The notes beneath the pieces were generated by a model. It was not told the origin of the DNA. It made no database searches and saw nothing but the letters and a program-made list of their open reading frames with translations. A DNA stretch of 64,000 bases. Origin: Symsagittifera roscoffensis (taxonomy: Eukaryota; Xenacoelomorpha; Acoela; Convolutidae). The stretch covers positions 18,834 to 82,833 of the forward strand of contig NW_026971428.1 of assembly GCF_963678635.1 (NCBI RefSeq), read 5' to 3'. The first letter of the stretch is position 1, and each line of letters begins with the position of its first letter. Below, piece by piece: positions 11,829-22,209 of the stretch. The translations under genes were made by a program, and so were the position numbers.

Positions 11829-14542
11829 TGGCGCAGCCAGCAGGATTCGCAGCTCAAGACAACAGAACGGATATGGGAATCCCGGTATTTTGGGCATCAG
11901 CGAATCTAGACCCTCCGTGGCAATTTAAAATTTGGTTCGAACAATTTCTCATGGCGGTTACGGTCTAAGAAAATGTGAACCTAGAGATTATTTTGGAAGA
12001 ACCAAAAGACATATTAGAGGAACCACCACCACGCCCGGAAACGCCCAGGGATGGGGAGAACGAAGATGCGAGGAACGCTAGAATTCTTAGAGATAAACTA
12101 GCTAGAGACAGAGTAGCATTGGAGAACGAAGAGAAAAGAACAAGAGGCCCACGAGTCGGACACAATGTCTTCTACAACGAAGTACAAAAGAAACTGGTGT
12201 CACGACTATTTCTATCTTTGGGCACTGAGGGAAAGAAAAGATTCCTACAGAAGAATCCGCACGCAGAAATATCGAAAATGACGTTCAGAGAAATAACAGA
12301 GTTGGCAGAAGTCTCGTTTCAAAAAGTGAAATGTGTAACATACGAGAGATACAAGTTATTTACGAGAATGCAAGAATCTGGAGAATCTCTAGAATCATTC
12401 CACGCAGCGTTAACTGCTCAAGCAGCCCGATCAGAACTAGGAACATTGGAAAATGAAATAGTGCGAGACTTGTTCATCTCGAAGATGAAGAACATGACAT
12501 TACAGGACACGTTGACATTCGAAACTCTGGATCCAGAGGAAGTTCTAAAAAGGGCTATAAAGTTCGAACATAGCAAGTTAACCACAATGGCATTTCAAAA
12601 GACTAATGCTGCGGCTGCAGGAGGATCAAGTAGCAATTACACATCGGGTGTAAGAATAAAACAGGAACCTGTAATGGCAGTTCGAAATTTGGGGGGGAAA
12701 ACCAAAACTCCAAATAGAAGAAAAAATAATAACAGACAGAATAATAACAAAAATCAAAACACGAAAACAAAACCATGTAATAGATGTGGAAGGACGTTTG
12801 AACAAGGACACCTAAAAAATTGTCCAGCGATGGGAAAGGACTGTAAAAACTGTGGTAAACCAAATCATTTCGCTAAAATGTGCAGATCACAACCAGTAAG
12901 TGAAATTGCGGAAAATTCGGAAGAATCGATAGTGGAATGCGACCAGATCAGTGAAGGTGTTGGGTCATGTAGTGAATTTGAAGTCATGTTGATACAAACT
13001 CAACAACCGGAAAATGAACGAGTTTCAAAATATGTGAAAGATCGAATAAATGAGATGAGAAAAGAAACAAACGGAAAAGTGGTTAGAGTTCAGAAAATAG
13101 ACTCTATTCGAGATCCAACATTGAACCGAGTAAAGTCACTAAAGGCTATGGTACGAATAGATAACCAGATTATTCAGCTAACAGTGGATACTGGTAGTCC
13201 TGTTTCATTTCTTAACTGGGCAACGACGAAAGAAATCATGGAAAAATCAAACAAAGTGAGATTCATACCGTCTGACAAATTGAACTTACAAACAAAATTT
13301 GTGGACTACAACAAACAACCGATCAGTATTCTGGGAGCCCTAAAAACCAATCTGAGGTCAGCGGGCTGGGAAGTTAAGGGCGCAACTTTTCTGGTATCAG
13401 AACGAAAAACTAGATGCATCATGGGATTAGACTTGCAAGGACAAGTGGGAATAGTGACTACACAAAGAACAGCGCCAAAAGAACTCACCAGGTTTGACGT
13501 GCTCATGTGCGAGCAGTCGGAAGGTTGGAAAGAAAAATTTTTAAATAAATTTAAGAACTTATTTGAAAGGCAAGGCATTTCTAAAAACCACATCGTCAGT
13601 TCAAAATTCAAATACCCACTATGTCCGATACAAGAAAAGGGGAGAAGAATCCCAATTCATATACAAGATAAAGTCGAAAAAGAAATCGAGAAGTTATTGA
13701 CAGAAGGTCATATAACAAAACTTGATAAGTGTACAAGTAATTGCTTTATCGCCCCGATTGTGATAACAGTAAAGAAGGACGACTCAATAAAATTGACAAT
13801 GGACGCGAAACCAATCAATAGACAATTGTTCAAAAACAAATACCAAATGCCGAATGTAGATGAACTTATTGATGGGCTAAGCCAGATTGTAACTGAAAAC
13901 AAAAAGGGTACGCTATATTTTTCGGTTTTAGATTTGAAATATGCGTACAGTCAACTAAAATTGGCTGCGGATACAGCTAGGCAATGCAACTTTAACATTG
14001 TGGGCGGAAAAGCAACCGGAACTTACAGATTCTTGACAGGATTCTACGGACTAGCAGATATGCCAGCTGAATTTCAAAAGGCTATGGATAGAACCATCAA
14101 TCACGCTAAAAACACGTTCTGTTTTCTGGATGACATACTTATTGTGTCAAAGGGAAGTGAAATCGAACATGCCAACCTAGTAGAAGCAGTATTAAAGAAA
14201 TTGGATGCGGAAAACTTGGCACTGAAACTATCAAAATGCGAATTTTTCAAACAAGAAGTGAATTGGTTGGGTCATCATCTCTCAGAAGAAGGGGTTAGAC
14301 CGAAGATCACTAAAACGGAAGCGGTAGTAAACTTGAACCCGCCGAAATCCCTAAAACAACTAAGGTCATTTCTAGGAAGCATAAATCATTTAGCTAAATT
14401 TATACCTAACGTAGCAAGTCTGACAGAAAAATTAAGACCACTTCTTAAAGAAGAAAATCAAAAGAAAAAGTTAAAAAACATGAAACTCCCGGTGAAAAAA
14501 TTCGAGTGGGGGATGTTCACACAGAAGCATTTAATGCTATAA
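11828..14542 (+). CDS. Gag-protease-reverse transcriptase (Ty3/gypsy)
   Basis: The frame opens with ATG at 11828-11830, which straddles the LTR/PBS border, and reads MAQPAGFAAQ. A TAA at 11966-11968 (codon 47) interrupts it, then it is open to 14542. Gag: capsid-like region to about 12600, then a basic N/K/R-rich stretch and two cysteine knuckles near 12775-12890, the second a standard CCHC (CKNCGKPNHFAKMC). Protease: VDTGSPVSF at about 13184-13211. RT: the FSVLDLKYAYSQL block (about 13920-13960), the TGFYGLADMPAEFQ block (about 14035-14075) and the catalytic FLDDILIVS (about 14124-14150). The frame is lost in a G-run near 14508-14513, after which the RNase H reads in another frame, so Gag-Pol is probably one reading frame in the parental element. 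Confidence 0.9.
11829..11849 (+). promoter_or_regulatory. primer binding site, tRNA-Ser-like
   Basis: TGGCGCAGCCAGCAGG and the next bases directly abut the LTR. The complement reads as a tRNA 3' end: T-loop bases, a 5-bp T-stem strand, a 7-nt acceptor strand, discriminator G and CCA. Discriminator G with this stem pattern fits tRNA-Ser. The PBS is also translated as the first codons of gag. Confidence 0.75.
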
Positions 14543-15426
14543 AAGGAGCTGTGGCGAATATTACGAAAGTGCATTATTACGATGCAAATCGTGAAACACG
14601 AGTTAAATGCGATGCTAGCCATGATGGACTAGGGTCCACTTTAGAACAACAAAATGATGAAGGGTTGTGGGTCCCAATTTCTTTCGCATCCCGATACCTA
14701 AATGCTCAAGAAAAAAAATATTCAACAAATGAGTTGGAATTATTGGCAGTTGTTTGGGCAGTAGATAGATATAAACACTACCTTCTGGGGAAACCATTTA
14801 CCATCGCAACTGACCATAAAGCGCTTACAACAGCATTGGATGTTAATCAATCGAACAAGACCTACCAATCACGCTTAACCCGGTGGGTTGACCGGTTACT
14901 GCCGTATCAGTTCAACATAGTTCACATTCCGGGGAGGGACATGGGCATAGTTGATTATTTATCGCGTGATCCTTTCAATGATCCCTGGCCCGAATCAGAA
15001 TTAGACGAAAAGTTTGTAGTAGCGACAATAAACTCTTTTCATGAAGCGTTCGACTGCTGGAACAGTAGGCTTAAAGATTCAAGGTCGCTCAACCGGAACG
15101 AAAACGTTCTAGAATGTTCTAGAAGGAATGTTAGGAAACAGTCATCAAGTAATGGTTGCTATAGCAACCAAAACGGTCAAAACCGAACAAAGCTCGACCG
15201 GAACGAGAGAAAACAGTTTCCACGACTGCAAAAACAGCTGAACACAACAGTTCAACAGAAACAAATCACTCTTTCGTCAAATCAACCCAGCAAACAGTCA
15301 GTCTTAAATAATTGCAAAATAAAAAAACGAAAAAATAGAAAAAACAGACTCAAGAATCGAGATGTCAGAAAATGCAAACACAACATACGACTGGTGGTCC
15401 AGCTCACCACAAGATTGGCGGAATGA
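14506..15426 (+). CDS. RNase H domain and start of RNase H-integrase linker
   Basis: Continuation of pol after the frame change near 14510. Shows RNase H segments KCDASHDGLGSTLEQ (about 14607-14650), YSTNELELLAVVWAVDRYKH (about 14718-14777) and ATDHKAL, followed by HIPGRDMGIVDYLSR (about 14925-14970), as in gypsy-type polymerases. Downstream is a polar Q/N/K/R-rich linker. The frame ends at 15426 but the biologically continuous frame switches near 15310-15360, an A-rich stretch with several homopolymers. Confidence 0.85.
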   Translation: MGDVHTEAFNAIKGAVANITKVHYYDANRETRVKCDASHDGLGSTLEQQNDEGLWVPISFASRYLNAQEKKYSTNELELLAVVWAVDRYKHYLLGKPFTIATDHKALTTALDVNQSNKTYQSRLTRWVDRLLPYQFNIVHIPGRDMGIVDYLSRDPFNDPWPESELDEKFVVATINSFHEAFDCWNSRLKDSRSLNRNENVLECSRRNVRKQSSSNGCYSNQNGQNRTKLDRNERKQFPRLQKQLNTTVQQKQITLSSNQPSKQSVLNNCKIKKRKNRKNRLKNRDVRKCKHNIRLVVQLTTRLAE

Positions 15427-16417
15427 GGAGCGTGAAGAAAGCCTAATGGACCCAAAGTGGAACCGATCATTTTCCACCAATAACGAACTCTCGGGAGAGG
15501 AGGAGATCACAGAGACAGTACAACGTACGAGAAAAATTATACGAGGAGGCAGAAAAAATAGGGACAGCTCAGACAGCGAAACACGTCAAGCACAACGAGT
15601 AAAATGGTCGCTGGAACCGGAACAACAACGAATAGCGGACCAAAGACTGCTCTCATTCTGGCAGCTAATAGGTGGAGAAAACAATGTTCAGGAAAATCGA
15701 GAACTGGTGGCCGATACTCAAGAAGTCAGGGACAATTTGGAAGACGAATCAAGTCCAACATCGTCAAAACCGATCGCATCGACAGAACGAAAACTCAGTG
15801 AGGTGAATGTAATAGAAGTCGACCTTACAACCACAGAAGAGGCGGAGAGTGAGGAGGAAGTGTGCTCAATTCAACCGCCAAAGGGTCTAGGAAAATCAAG
15901 ACTGCAAAAGCAGCAACAAGTAGAGACTCTGGGCAACCTCGCAAAACTGTTCGACAAAAACTTACTAGCAGAATTGACCACAGAAGACACGTGGATGGAC
16001 CGCCTCAGGAGAGTGGTAGAGAGAGGGGACAAACAAGGATTCGAATTGATTGGACCCTATACAAATCCGTTGTGGTCGCAGATGGCAGTTCAGGACGACT
16101 GCATCTTGGTGAATAATCGGCTAGCGGTACCAGTTCAACTACGACAAGCTGTCCTCAAACGAATACATCGGGGACACCCAGGACAGGAAGCGATGTTGGG
16201 AGCAGCGCAATATCTGTGGTGGCCACACATGAATAAGGACATCGTGAATTTGGCAGAGGAGTGCCGTAGTTGTACCAGATATGGTAAGAATGTTAAATAC
16301 CTTATTTCGAAAAATTCGTCAAAACCACTACCACTGCTCACGCAGCCGGGACAGGAGGTACAACTAGACTACGCGGGGCCTATAGAAAATCAGAAAGGAA
16401 AAAAATCTATCTTTTAG
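15362..16417 (+). CDS. linker and integrase zinc-binding domain
   Basis: An acidic, serine-rich linker of roughly 250 residues (15362-about 16110) leads into the integrase N-terminal HHCC domain: HRGHPGQEAML with CRSCTRYGKN (about 16165-16290) and the LWWPHM signature between them. It then enters the core with LDYAGPI, the first catalytic Asp (about 16360-16380). The frame closes at 16417 after an A-run (16398-16404); one base difference there would restore the path into the next segment. Confidence 0.85.
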   Translation: MSENANTTYDWWSSSPQDWRNEEREESLMDPKWNRSFSTNNELSGEEEITETVQRTRKIIRGGRKNRDSSDSETRQAQRVKWSLEPEQQRIADQRLLSFWQLIGGENNVQENRELVADTQEVRDNLEDESSPTSSKPIASTERKLSEVNVIEVDLTTTEEAESEEEVCSIQPPKGLGKSRLQKQQQVETLGNLAKLFDKNLLAELTTEDTWMDRLRRVVERGDKQGFELIGPYTNPLWSQMAVQDDCILVNNRLAVPVQLRQAVLKRIHRGHPGQEAMLGAAQYLWWPHMNKDIVNLAEECRSCTRYGKNVKYLISKNSSKPLPLLTQPGQEVQLDYAGPIENQKGKKSIF

Positions 16418-17853
16418 TAGCTATTGATCGATTCTCAAAATTTCCATCAGTGAAGGTTACAAAATCCACAAGTGGAAAGAGCACAGTAAAATTCTTGAGA
16501 TCATATATCGACACACATGGAGTCCCTGAATCATTTCGCTCGGATCAATTTTCAGGCTTTAAGGGAAAAACTCTAAAAAAAATTTGTTCGGAACTTAATA
16601 TCGAACAAAAATTCTGTCCGGTGGGGGATCACAGAGGTTGTGGGTTGGTTGAACGTACAATTCAAACAATAAAAAGAAGACTGGGAGTGATGATGCTCGA
16701 TGAAAATAATAAATCAATCAAATTATGTCTCAGTATTATAATGCGAGACTTACGATGGAACAAGCAGAAAACAATTCAAGTATCCCCGTTCCAAGCACAT
16801 TTCGGCAGACTACCAAAAACATAATTTAAAATTGTGAGGGATAGGTTTTTAAATAATTCTGATTCTTTAGACAAACAACACTTGGAACGCTCAGCACTGA
16901 CTGCGTCTCAAATGAAACGGAGGATTGATCAGTCGAGAGAGAATCTCAAGATAGTGCGCAAGGGACAACTGAGCAGGGATACAAGCCCACTGCACAAGCA
17001 GCAAATAACATCGGACAGAGATAAAGAAAGAGCCAAAGCCCTAAAGGAATTGTTGGAGGCAAACGCCCGATGGAACTACGAAAGAAGGGATGCAGCTAAA
17101 AATGACATCAGGAAATTAGTGGACGAGACAGGTCAACTCAATCCCGATCTTCGAAAAGAAATGATTTACTCTTGGGAAAAAGGATTTGTGGAAGATAAAG
17201 TAGAAAACCAATGCAAGTCACCACCCAAGACAATACTTAGAAAGGACCCTCTAAGGAAAAGCGGACAAGCCCTAACCAGACCACTAAAGGGGAAAATAGC
17301 TTCAGAAACGGAATCAACAATTAAGACATCGGCCGGTTCGATCTATAGAAAATCGGACATAGCTCAATCAAAAACCGTACTTACACAAGAAAAACAGAGA
17401 AGCACAAGTAAAAGTCCATCGTCGGAACCTACAAAAAAGTTCAAGCGAGTCAGTTCTCCAGAACTACTAGAGGAGCTGGAATCGGAGGATGAACTCCAAG
17501 GAGAAATGGAAATTGCAAATGAAATGAACCCAACAGAGCGCTTTCAGAAGAGCCAAACAATAGTCACTTCTAAGGACACAGAAGCCGGGGGAGGACTGAA
17601 TCTTGCAATAAAAAGAGCAAAACCAAACCTGGCGGGACCAAAATCAGCAGAGGAAACAAACACGAACAAGCCGGAAAAGAGCGGAAAAGAGAAGAAAGCC
17701 GAAGCAAGCAACAACAGGGGACCAACGCAAACCAAACTGCGACTGCAGTCAACTCGGAACAAGAGCAAGCAATATCTAAGCCGGATTCGGTCACAGCAGA
17801 TACCAAAATCCAGTCGAGCTCTACGCCGAAAACCAAACAGCGTCCGAAACTGA
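16418..17853 (+). CDS. integrase catalytic core and basic tail
   Basis: Continues the integrase core after the 16400 frame change: RSDQFSGF (about 16539-16562, second Asp) and GLVERTIQTIKRRLG (about 16645-16690, catalytic Glu), giving a complete D,D,E set with the previous segment. An in-frame TAA lies at 16822-16824, and the same frame resumes at once. After the core is an unusually long K/R/S/E-rich tail (about 16900-17715). The frame is lost in the G-run at about 17716-17720, and the nominal end at 17853 is out of frame. Confidence 0.8.
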
Positions 17854-18371
17854 AGGGCATTGACGCGCACACCCCTTTGGAAGATATAGTGGAGACGTTT
17901 CACAATAGAAATTTGGCACCGTCTGACTGGGAGAAGTACGCGGACCAACTGTTAAAAAGAGGGGTGCAGCGAGTTGCGGATGAACTTAGAGAAAATCCTC
18001 AAAAAGGCTCAGAATTGGATACAAACTTCGAACCACCACAAGGATTCTCGGACGAATCAAGTGCGGAAGAGTCAGGTGTTCGACGAAGTTCTAGACAAAC
18101 AAAGAACAAAGAACCCAAACGATTCGGAGATCCGATAAAACATTCAATCAAAGAAATATCCGAAAATCTTACAGGAAGAGGTCTTTTAAAGGAGGCACTT
18201 AAAGAATACAGAAACCAACTGAGAGATTTCAAAGATCGAGACGACAGACCTTTGGAGTCAAAAGTGCGACGACTCGAAAGACATTTATTTATGCGAAAAT
18301 TCAGATATGCTACTTTATATGAAGGAGTAGATTGGAACCCGAGTTGGGAAATTGAGCTGGAGGAAAACTGA
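17716..18371 (+). CDS. C-terminal part of integrase polyprotein
   Basis: After the frame change in the GGGG run near 17718 the reading continues through EQEQAISKP and the folded-looking segment WEKYADQLLKRGVQRVADEL (about 17926-17985), then RRSSRQTKNKEPKRFGDP (about 18081-18135), resembling the basic end of gypsy integrases, and finally a charged coiled segment ending at the stop 18369-18371. It may be an extra structural domain rather than integrase proper. No closer family recognised. Confidence 0.6.
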
Positions 18372-18471
18372 AATTTACATAATCCATCTAAAAGACTTTC
18401 TTCCGAACTGAGTAAATTGAATTCTTTTAAATAAATTATCCTACTGATGTTGTATAATTTATTTCTTTCAC

Positions 18472-18480
18472 CGAGGGGGG
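18472..18480 (+). promoter_or_regulatory. polypurine tract
   Basis: A G-rich purine run (CGAGGGGGG) two bases upstream of the right LTR, the normal site for plus-strand priming. Confidence 0.8.
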
Positions 18481-18482
18481 TG

Positions 18483-18741
18483 TGTCATACCGCTACTGCA
18501 GTAGCAGTATTTATTATACGTATGTACAGCCAACCTCTGGTGTTAAATCATTATTTTATGGTACGCTCAAGGTCATACATAAGTGATGACACTGAGACTA
18601 AGTGAGAGATCAGAGCACTTAACAATGATCTATCTCTCAGTACATAAGAAAACAAAGAAAAGAGAAAATCTAAATTCAATCTTCAGAATACAGTATTGAA
18701 TTCCAACTTGTTTTCAATTTGATATCGCAACGCATATCACA
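18483..18741 (+). repeat. 3' LTR of gypsy element
   Basis: 259 bp, identical by eye to 11570-11828, followed directly by the right ATCTT target duplication (18742-18746). Confidence 0.95.
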
Positions 18742-18746
18742 ATCTT

Positions 18747-19551
18747 AAGTAAATTGGTTAGTAGTTCAACAGTTTCTATTAGTCTTGGATCATTGAAAAC
18801 GTTTGGAGAGTGAATCGTCTTTTGAGGTCATTAGATTTTTTTCACTAAGTGCTGGCGAGAACAAAAATGTTTTGATTGATACAAGGAAAACTATCATGAT
18901 CAAATATTTTGAAATGAAGTAAAAATTAGATTTAAGTTTTAAAATTAAAGATCCAAGGTTAGCTTGGAAATTTTAGGAAAGGTTTGATTTAAAAGTTCAA
19001 AAATTAGGCAATAATAATTTCTGATTTATTATGGTTGTATTCCAGTTGAAGAAACTAAGAAATATTAGCTATGAAAAGAAGAAAAACAAGTCCTTGAGAA
19101 GCGAGAAAGTTTTTATAAGTTTTAAAAAAAACTAACTTAGAATTAACGCATGAACATTTGTATAATTTTATCGTCGTTCTTTCGTTATAAAGTATGGTTT
19201 TACATTATTGAGAGAAGTATTTGGCTTGGAAATTAGTCTTACTGCTGCAAGTAAATTTTAATTCAAGTTAGGGAATAAAAATCTACTGCATTGAGATTTT
19301 TGCAGAGAATTAACTGTTGCGGTCTGCGTCGTTTCACGATACAGGGGTTTGTTCTGCTATTCGGGTTTTGGCCTGGTGTTTTGACCGTATCGTTTGGAGT
19401 AAGAGATTAGACATATTGAGACGTAGAGACATACTTATTATGTTTTCAATACTATCGAACACTTTGTGATGTGTTTTGATCTTAATTCTTCTTTGAACTT
19501 GCTAAATCTAATTTTATTGAGGTCTTGTTTGAGACTTTTGGTCGCACCAGA
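18747..19551 (-). other. gag 5' end and leader of copy A, with candidate PBS
   Basis: Remainder of copy A beyond the gypsy insertion. No readable ORF, which fits decayed gag and a leader. On the minus strand, two bases after the 5' LTR, is TGGTGCGACCAAAAGTC (plus positions 19531-19549). Starting with TGG and lying next to the LTR it is a plausible PBS; its complement ends in a discriminator A and CCA. It supports the minus orientation of copy A. Confidence 0.5.
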
Positions 19552-19894
19552 TGAGTTTAAGTCCGGAGTGGCTCACTAATAGAGTATTTTCAAATAAGGT
19601 ACACAGTCGGTTCGTCACGCTTTACTATTTTTTTACTCTTAAATCTCCTAGTCTCAATGGATCTAGTGTATACTGATATTTGCGATTTAAATATCAGGAA
19701 CTGTTCTTAAGGAGAACGACTGTCTTTTAAATTATATTTCTTTTGCTTTGTTGCTGAAACTATGAGCAATTTCAGCGTTACAAATAATTGTAAGTGTTTG
19801 TTATGGATCATTATTGGTTAGTTAGAAACAGTTTATAGAGATAGTTTCATCAATAAGAAAATTGGAAATAAATACTAGTTTTAAACTGGTTCCA
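19552..19894 (-). repeat. 5' LTR of copy A
   Basis: 343 bp, plus-strand start TGAGTTTAAG and end CTGGTTCCA (TG...CA). Shares the family boxes CATAGAG-like/TTTCA, TTCGTCACGCT and CTAGTCTCAATGGATC. A deletion removes part of the CGGCCGGATAGATT box. It first looks like a solo LTR, but the PBS to its left and the weak target duplication make it the partner of 921-1270. Confidence 0.75.
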
Positions 19895-20077
19895 ATTTCA
19901 CCGCGGAAGCCCTTATGAACTAAATAAACTGATGAAGGGAATCCTACAACCCTATAAATGTGGAAGGAAACTCTCCTCAACTGACTGCTGCTGAATGGCG
20001 TAATCTGAAGTGGAGTTTAATCATTGAGCCGAAGTTTCTCGTTCATTTCTTAACTGAAATCCCGGAGAAAATGAGAT
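19895..20077 (+). pseudogene. coding-looking fragment, unrecognised
   Basis: Directly right of copy A, two overlapping plus-strand frames look protein-like: FHRGSPYELNKLMKGILQPY (from 19897) and, after a frame change, LTAAEWRNLKWSLIIEPKF with a stop at about 20077. It could be a fragment of an older element or a damaged host exon. No family assigned. Confidence 0.25.
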
Positions 20078-20907
20078 AATTTCTTTAACTTTACTATTTC
20101 GAAGGTATGTTTGAATTTATGTTTTGGTTAAGAGATTTTTTTTTATCGAATTTTGGCTGGATTTCAATTAAGACTTTCTGTGCAAACCTTTGTTCCGACC
20201 GACTCGACTTAACGGTTCGATTTTGAACAGAGTCGGAACCGGGCCTGAATTTGAAATCCGGGTCCGGCACGGTTGGAAAACAAAAGTTTCAAGCTCGTTT
20301 TGGCTAGTTCTTCACAAAGAATTTTTAACTCTTTAAGAAAAAAACAAAGACAGCGAAGATTTTCTAAAAGATTTTAGACGATTTGTAAGGAAGATGTGCG
20401 ATTTTACAATCAGGAGTTTCCAGGGTTTACATGATTTCACATTACGAGGCCAAAATGTACACTGGATAGGCGCACATTTTGTGTCTATAGGTTACTGGAT
20501 TCCAAAGACAAGTTTTTAAACATGTTAACTTTTTGTCGGAAGGATCAAAGAGATTGAAAGAACAAAAGAAAGAACAAAAGGATCGTCCTTGTTGCGGAAT
20601 CCGCTTACAATGCACAAAATGCCTCGTAATGCAATAACACTTTCGGCCTCCTTTTTGAAGATTAATCTAAAATCTTCTTAAATGAATGTAAATATCACGA
20701 ATTTCGGAAAAATCAATGAAAATTTGCGCTTATCTATAACAATCATCAGAATGAAAATCAGAGTAAAAGGTTTCAAAATTTACTGATGATTAGCTTTCAA
20801 GCAATTTTAGGCATACAGATATAGATATAATACATGACGCTCCCTTTGTTCTTCTTTTGTTTTTTCTTGACCACGGAATGTTAATGAAAACACGAATTTC
20901 CTAACAA
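20078..20907. other. non-coding interval
   Basis: AT-rich sequence without coding signal. A GC-rich patch with CGGAACCGGGCC at about 20228-20275 resembles, in inverted form, the GC-rich patch at 23340-23375, hinting at the ends of a larger old element, but this is weak. Confidence 0.4.
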
Positions 20908-21940
20908 CCCGGGTTGACCTTCAAAGACAAAAAATACTTCAAAGTATCCAGGCGTTATTTAAACATGTAACAACCTTTTTCAGATCTAAAATTTGGATAT
21001 GAAAAGATTATTTCAGTTCTGTTTTAAAAATTTTGGGTACGATAATCCCTTGCGTAAATCTAGAAAAAAAAACGAGGTTTCATACTTCTTGCAAAAACTG
21101 TTACCACTGAGTTTTAGAAGAACTTTTTTTTTGTTTTGGCATAAAATTCGGCGTATCGTTCTAAAATAAAAAGAAAAACTTTTGTTAAAAAATGCTAATC
21201 ATACATTTAGAGTATATGGAAATTGTATGACTAGCAATTTTTTGATGGCGACATCAAAAAATTTTCCAAGTAACTTTGAAATTGCCCCAAAAAATTTTTT
21301 TCAACTTTAAATCGAGTTTGGTACTCAAATAAACCTTCTTTCAAAAAAAATTTTGCATGTAAAACTTAACTTTTTGTGTGTATAACGTAGTCCTGGGTAC
21401 ACTAAAAATGATTTTTTCCCTCTTCGATCATTAACTTTTTTCAAAAAACGTTAACAACACCTATTTTTTTTATTTGACATGTTTATGTAATGTCCTTGTA
21501 CATTGTAATGTACCTTGAGCAATGTCTAATAATTTAAAAATTCAAACCATGACTGTTGAACGTTTTTGCAAAAATTTAACAGTTTGACATTTTTGTTATA
21601 TCATTTGTGTAAGACAGCATTGCGACATTTCAGGCCGTTTCGAAGGCATTTTAAATGCGAAACGGCCAAACCTTTGGTTACTCTACTTTCAGTAACCAAG
21701 GTTTCCGTCACTTGTGTTCGATTACGAACACAGCCAAAAAATTATGAGAATTTAAAAGGTAGAAAATCAATATTTTTGGTTCATGGAAATATAATAGTAA
21801 TACAAATTCAATATATGCAAATTTACCAATCATAGAATTTTCATGCAATTTTCTCCACTAATGGAATTGCATGAAAAATGTGTGAGCAGCTTTTTTCTAT
21901 ATATGGAAACTGTATGACTAGCATTTTTGGTCAACCCGGG
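20908..21940. mobile_element. TIR element (MITE-like), CCCGGGTTGACC ends
   Basis: Terminal inverted repeats CCCGGGTTGACC at 20908-20919 and its complement at 21929-21940 bound about 1.03 kb of non-coding AT-rich DNA. The right sub-terminal segment (GTATGACTAGCA, about 21910-21922) is also present internally near 21220-21235. The same end sequence occurs at 39703. No transposase and no clear target duplication are seen. Confidence 0.55.
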
Positions 21941-22209
21941 AAATAGTAATTTGAACTTCAAAAACAAATTTTAAAAAGTCCAAAATTTATTAAATACAAT
22001 GACCGCATAAGGTCCAATGGCTGACTTATGCCGCAGAAAGGAGGGTACACTTGGCTGTCCGCATATGCCCAGCCCTGTTTAAGTCACCCTCCCTCTGGGA
22101 GATTGTTGCCTGAACGGTGAAAGGTGTGAACTCTTTTAAAAGTCAGGCCCGGGCACGGGAACGGGCACGGGTCCAGCCTGGTCTGGCTGCCGATCCTAAA
22201 AAGAACCCG

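Larger units (their letters stand above)
11570..18741 (+). mobile_element. young Ty3/gypsy LTR retrotransposon inside copy A
   Basis: A 7,172-bp element with two 259-bp LTRs that are identical as read by eye, a perfect 5-bp target duplication, a PBS directly after the left LTR and a G-rich polypurine tract before the right one. Gag, protease, RT, RNase H and integrase are present in gypsy order, and no env is seen. The internal region has one in-frame stop early in gag, a second in the integrase tail, and several one-base frame changes, most in G or A runs. Identical LTRs imply very recent insertion, so the breaks are either consensus errors in the assembly or mean the element was mobilised in trans. 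Confidence 0.95.
921..19894 (-). mobile_element. env-class Ty3/gypsy retroelement, copy A (both LTRs, decayed)
   Basis: Minus-strand LTR retroelement bounded by related LTRs at 921-about 1270 (3' LTR) and 19552-19894 (5' LTR). Order along the minus strand from the right: 5' LTR, candidate PBS, leader and gag, protease/RT, RNase H remnants, integrase, env remnant, ORF4 remnant, 3' region and 3' LTR. The flanks ATTTT (916-920) and ATTTC (19895-19899) match at four of five bases, consistent with a decayed 5-bp target duplication. The two LTRs are clearly diverged, so the insertion is old. A younger plus-strand gypsy element (11570-18741) interrupts its gag region. Compared with copy B it lacks about 3.6 kb of env and about 0.7 kb of RNase H, and it carries an inverted array plus a tandem duplication in pol. 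No ORF is intact. Confidence 0.8.

Noticed and set aside
12603-12863. Minus-strand aromatic-rich frame inside gag
   Set aside because: Antisense of the N/K-rich nucleocapsid coding region.
17544-17948. Minus-strand hydrophobic frames opposite the gypsy integrase tail
   Set aside because: Shadow of the purine-rich sense strand; no start context or homology.
19552-19894. Solo LTR
   Set aside because: A PBS-like sequence on its left and the target-duplication match with the left LTR fit a 5' LTR of copy A better.
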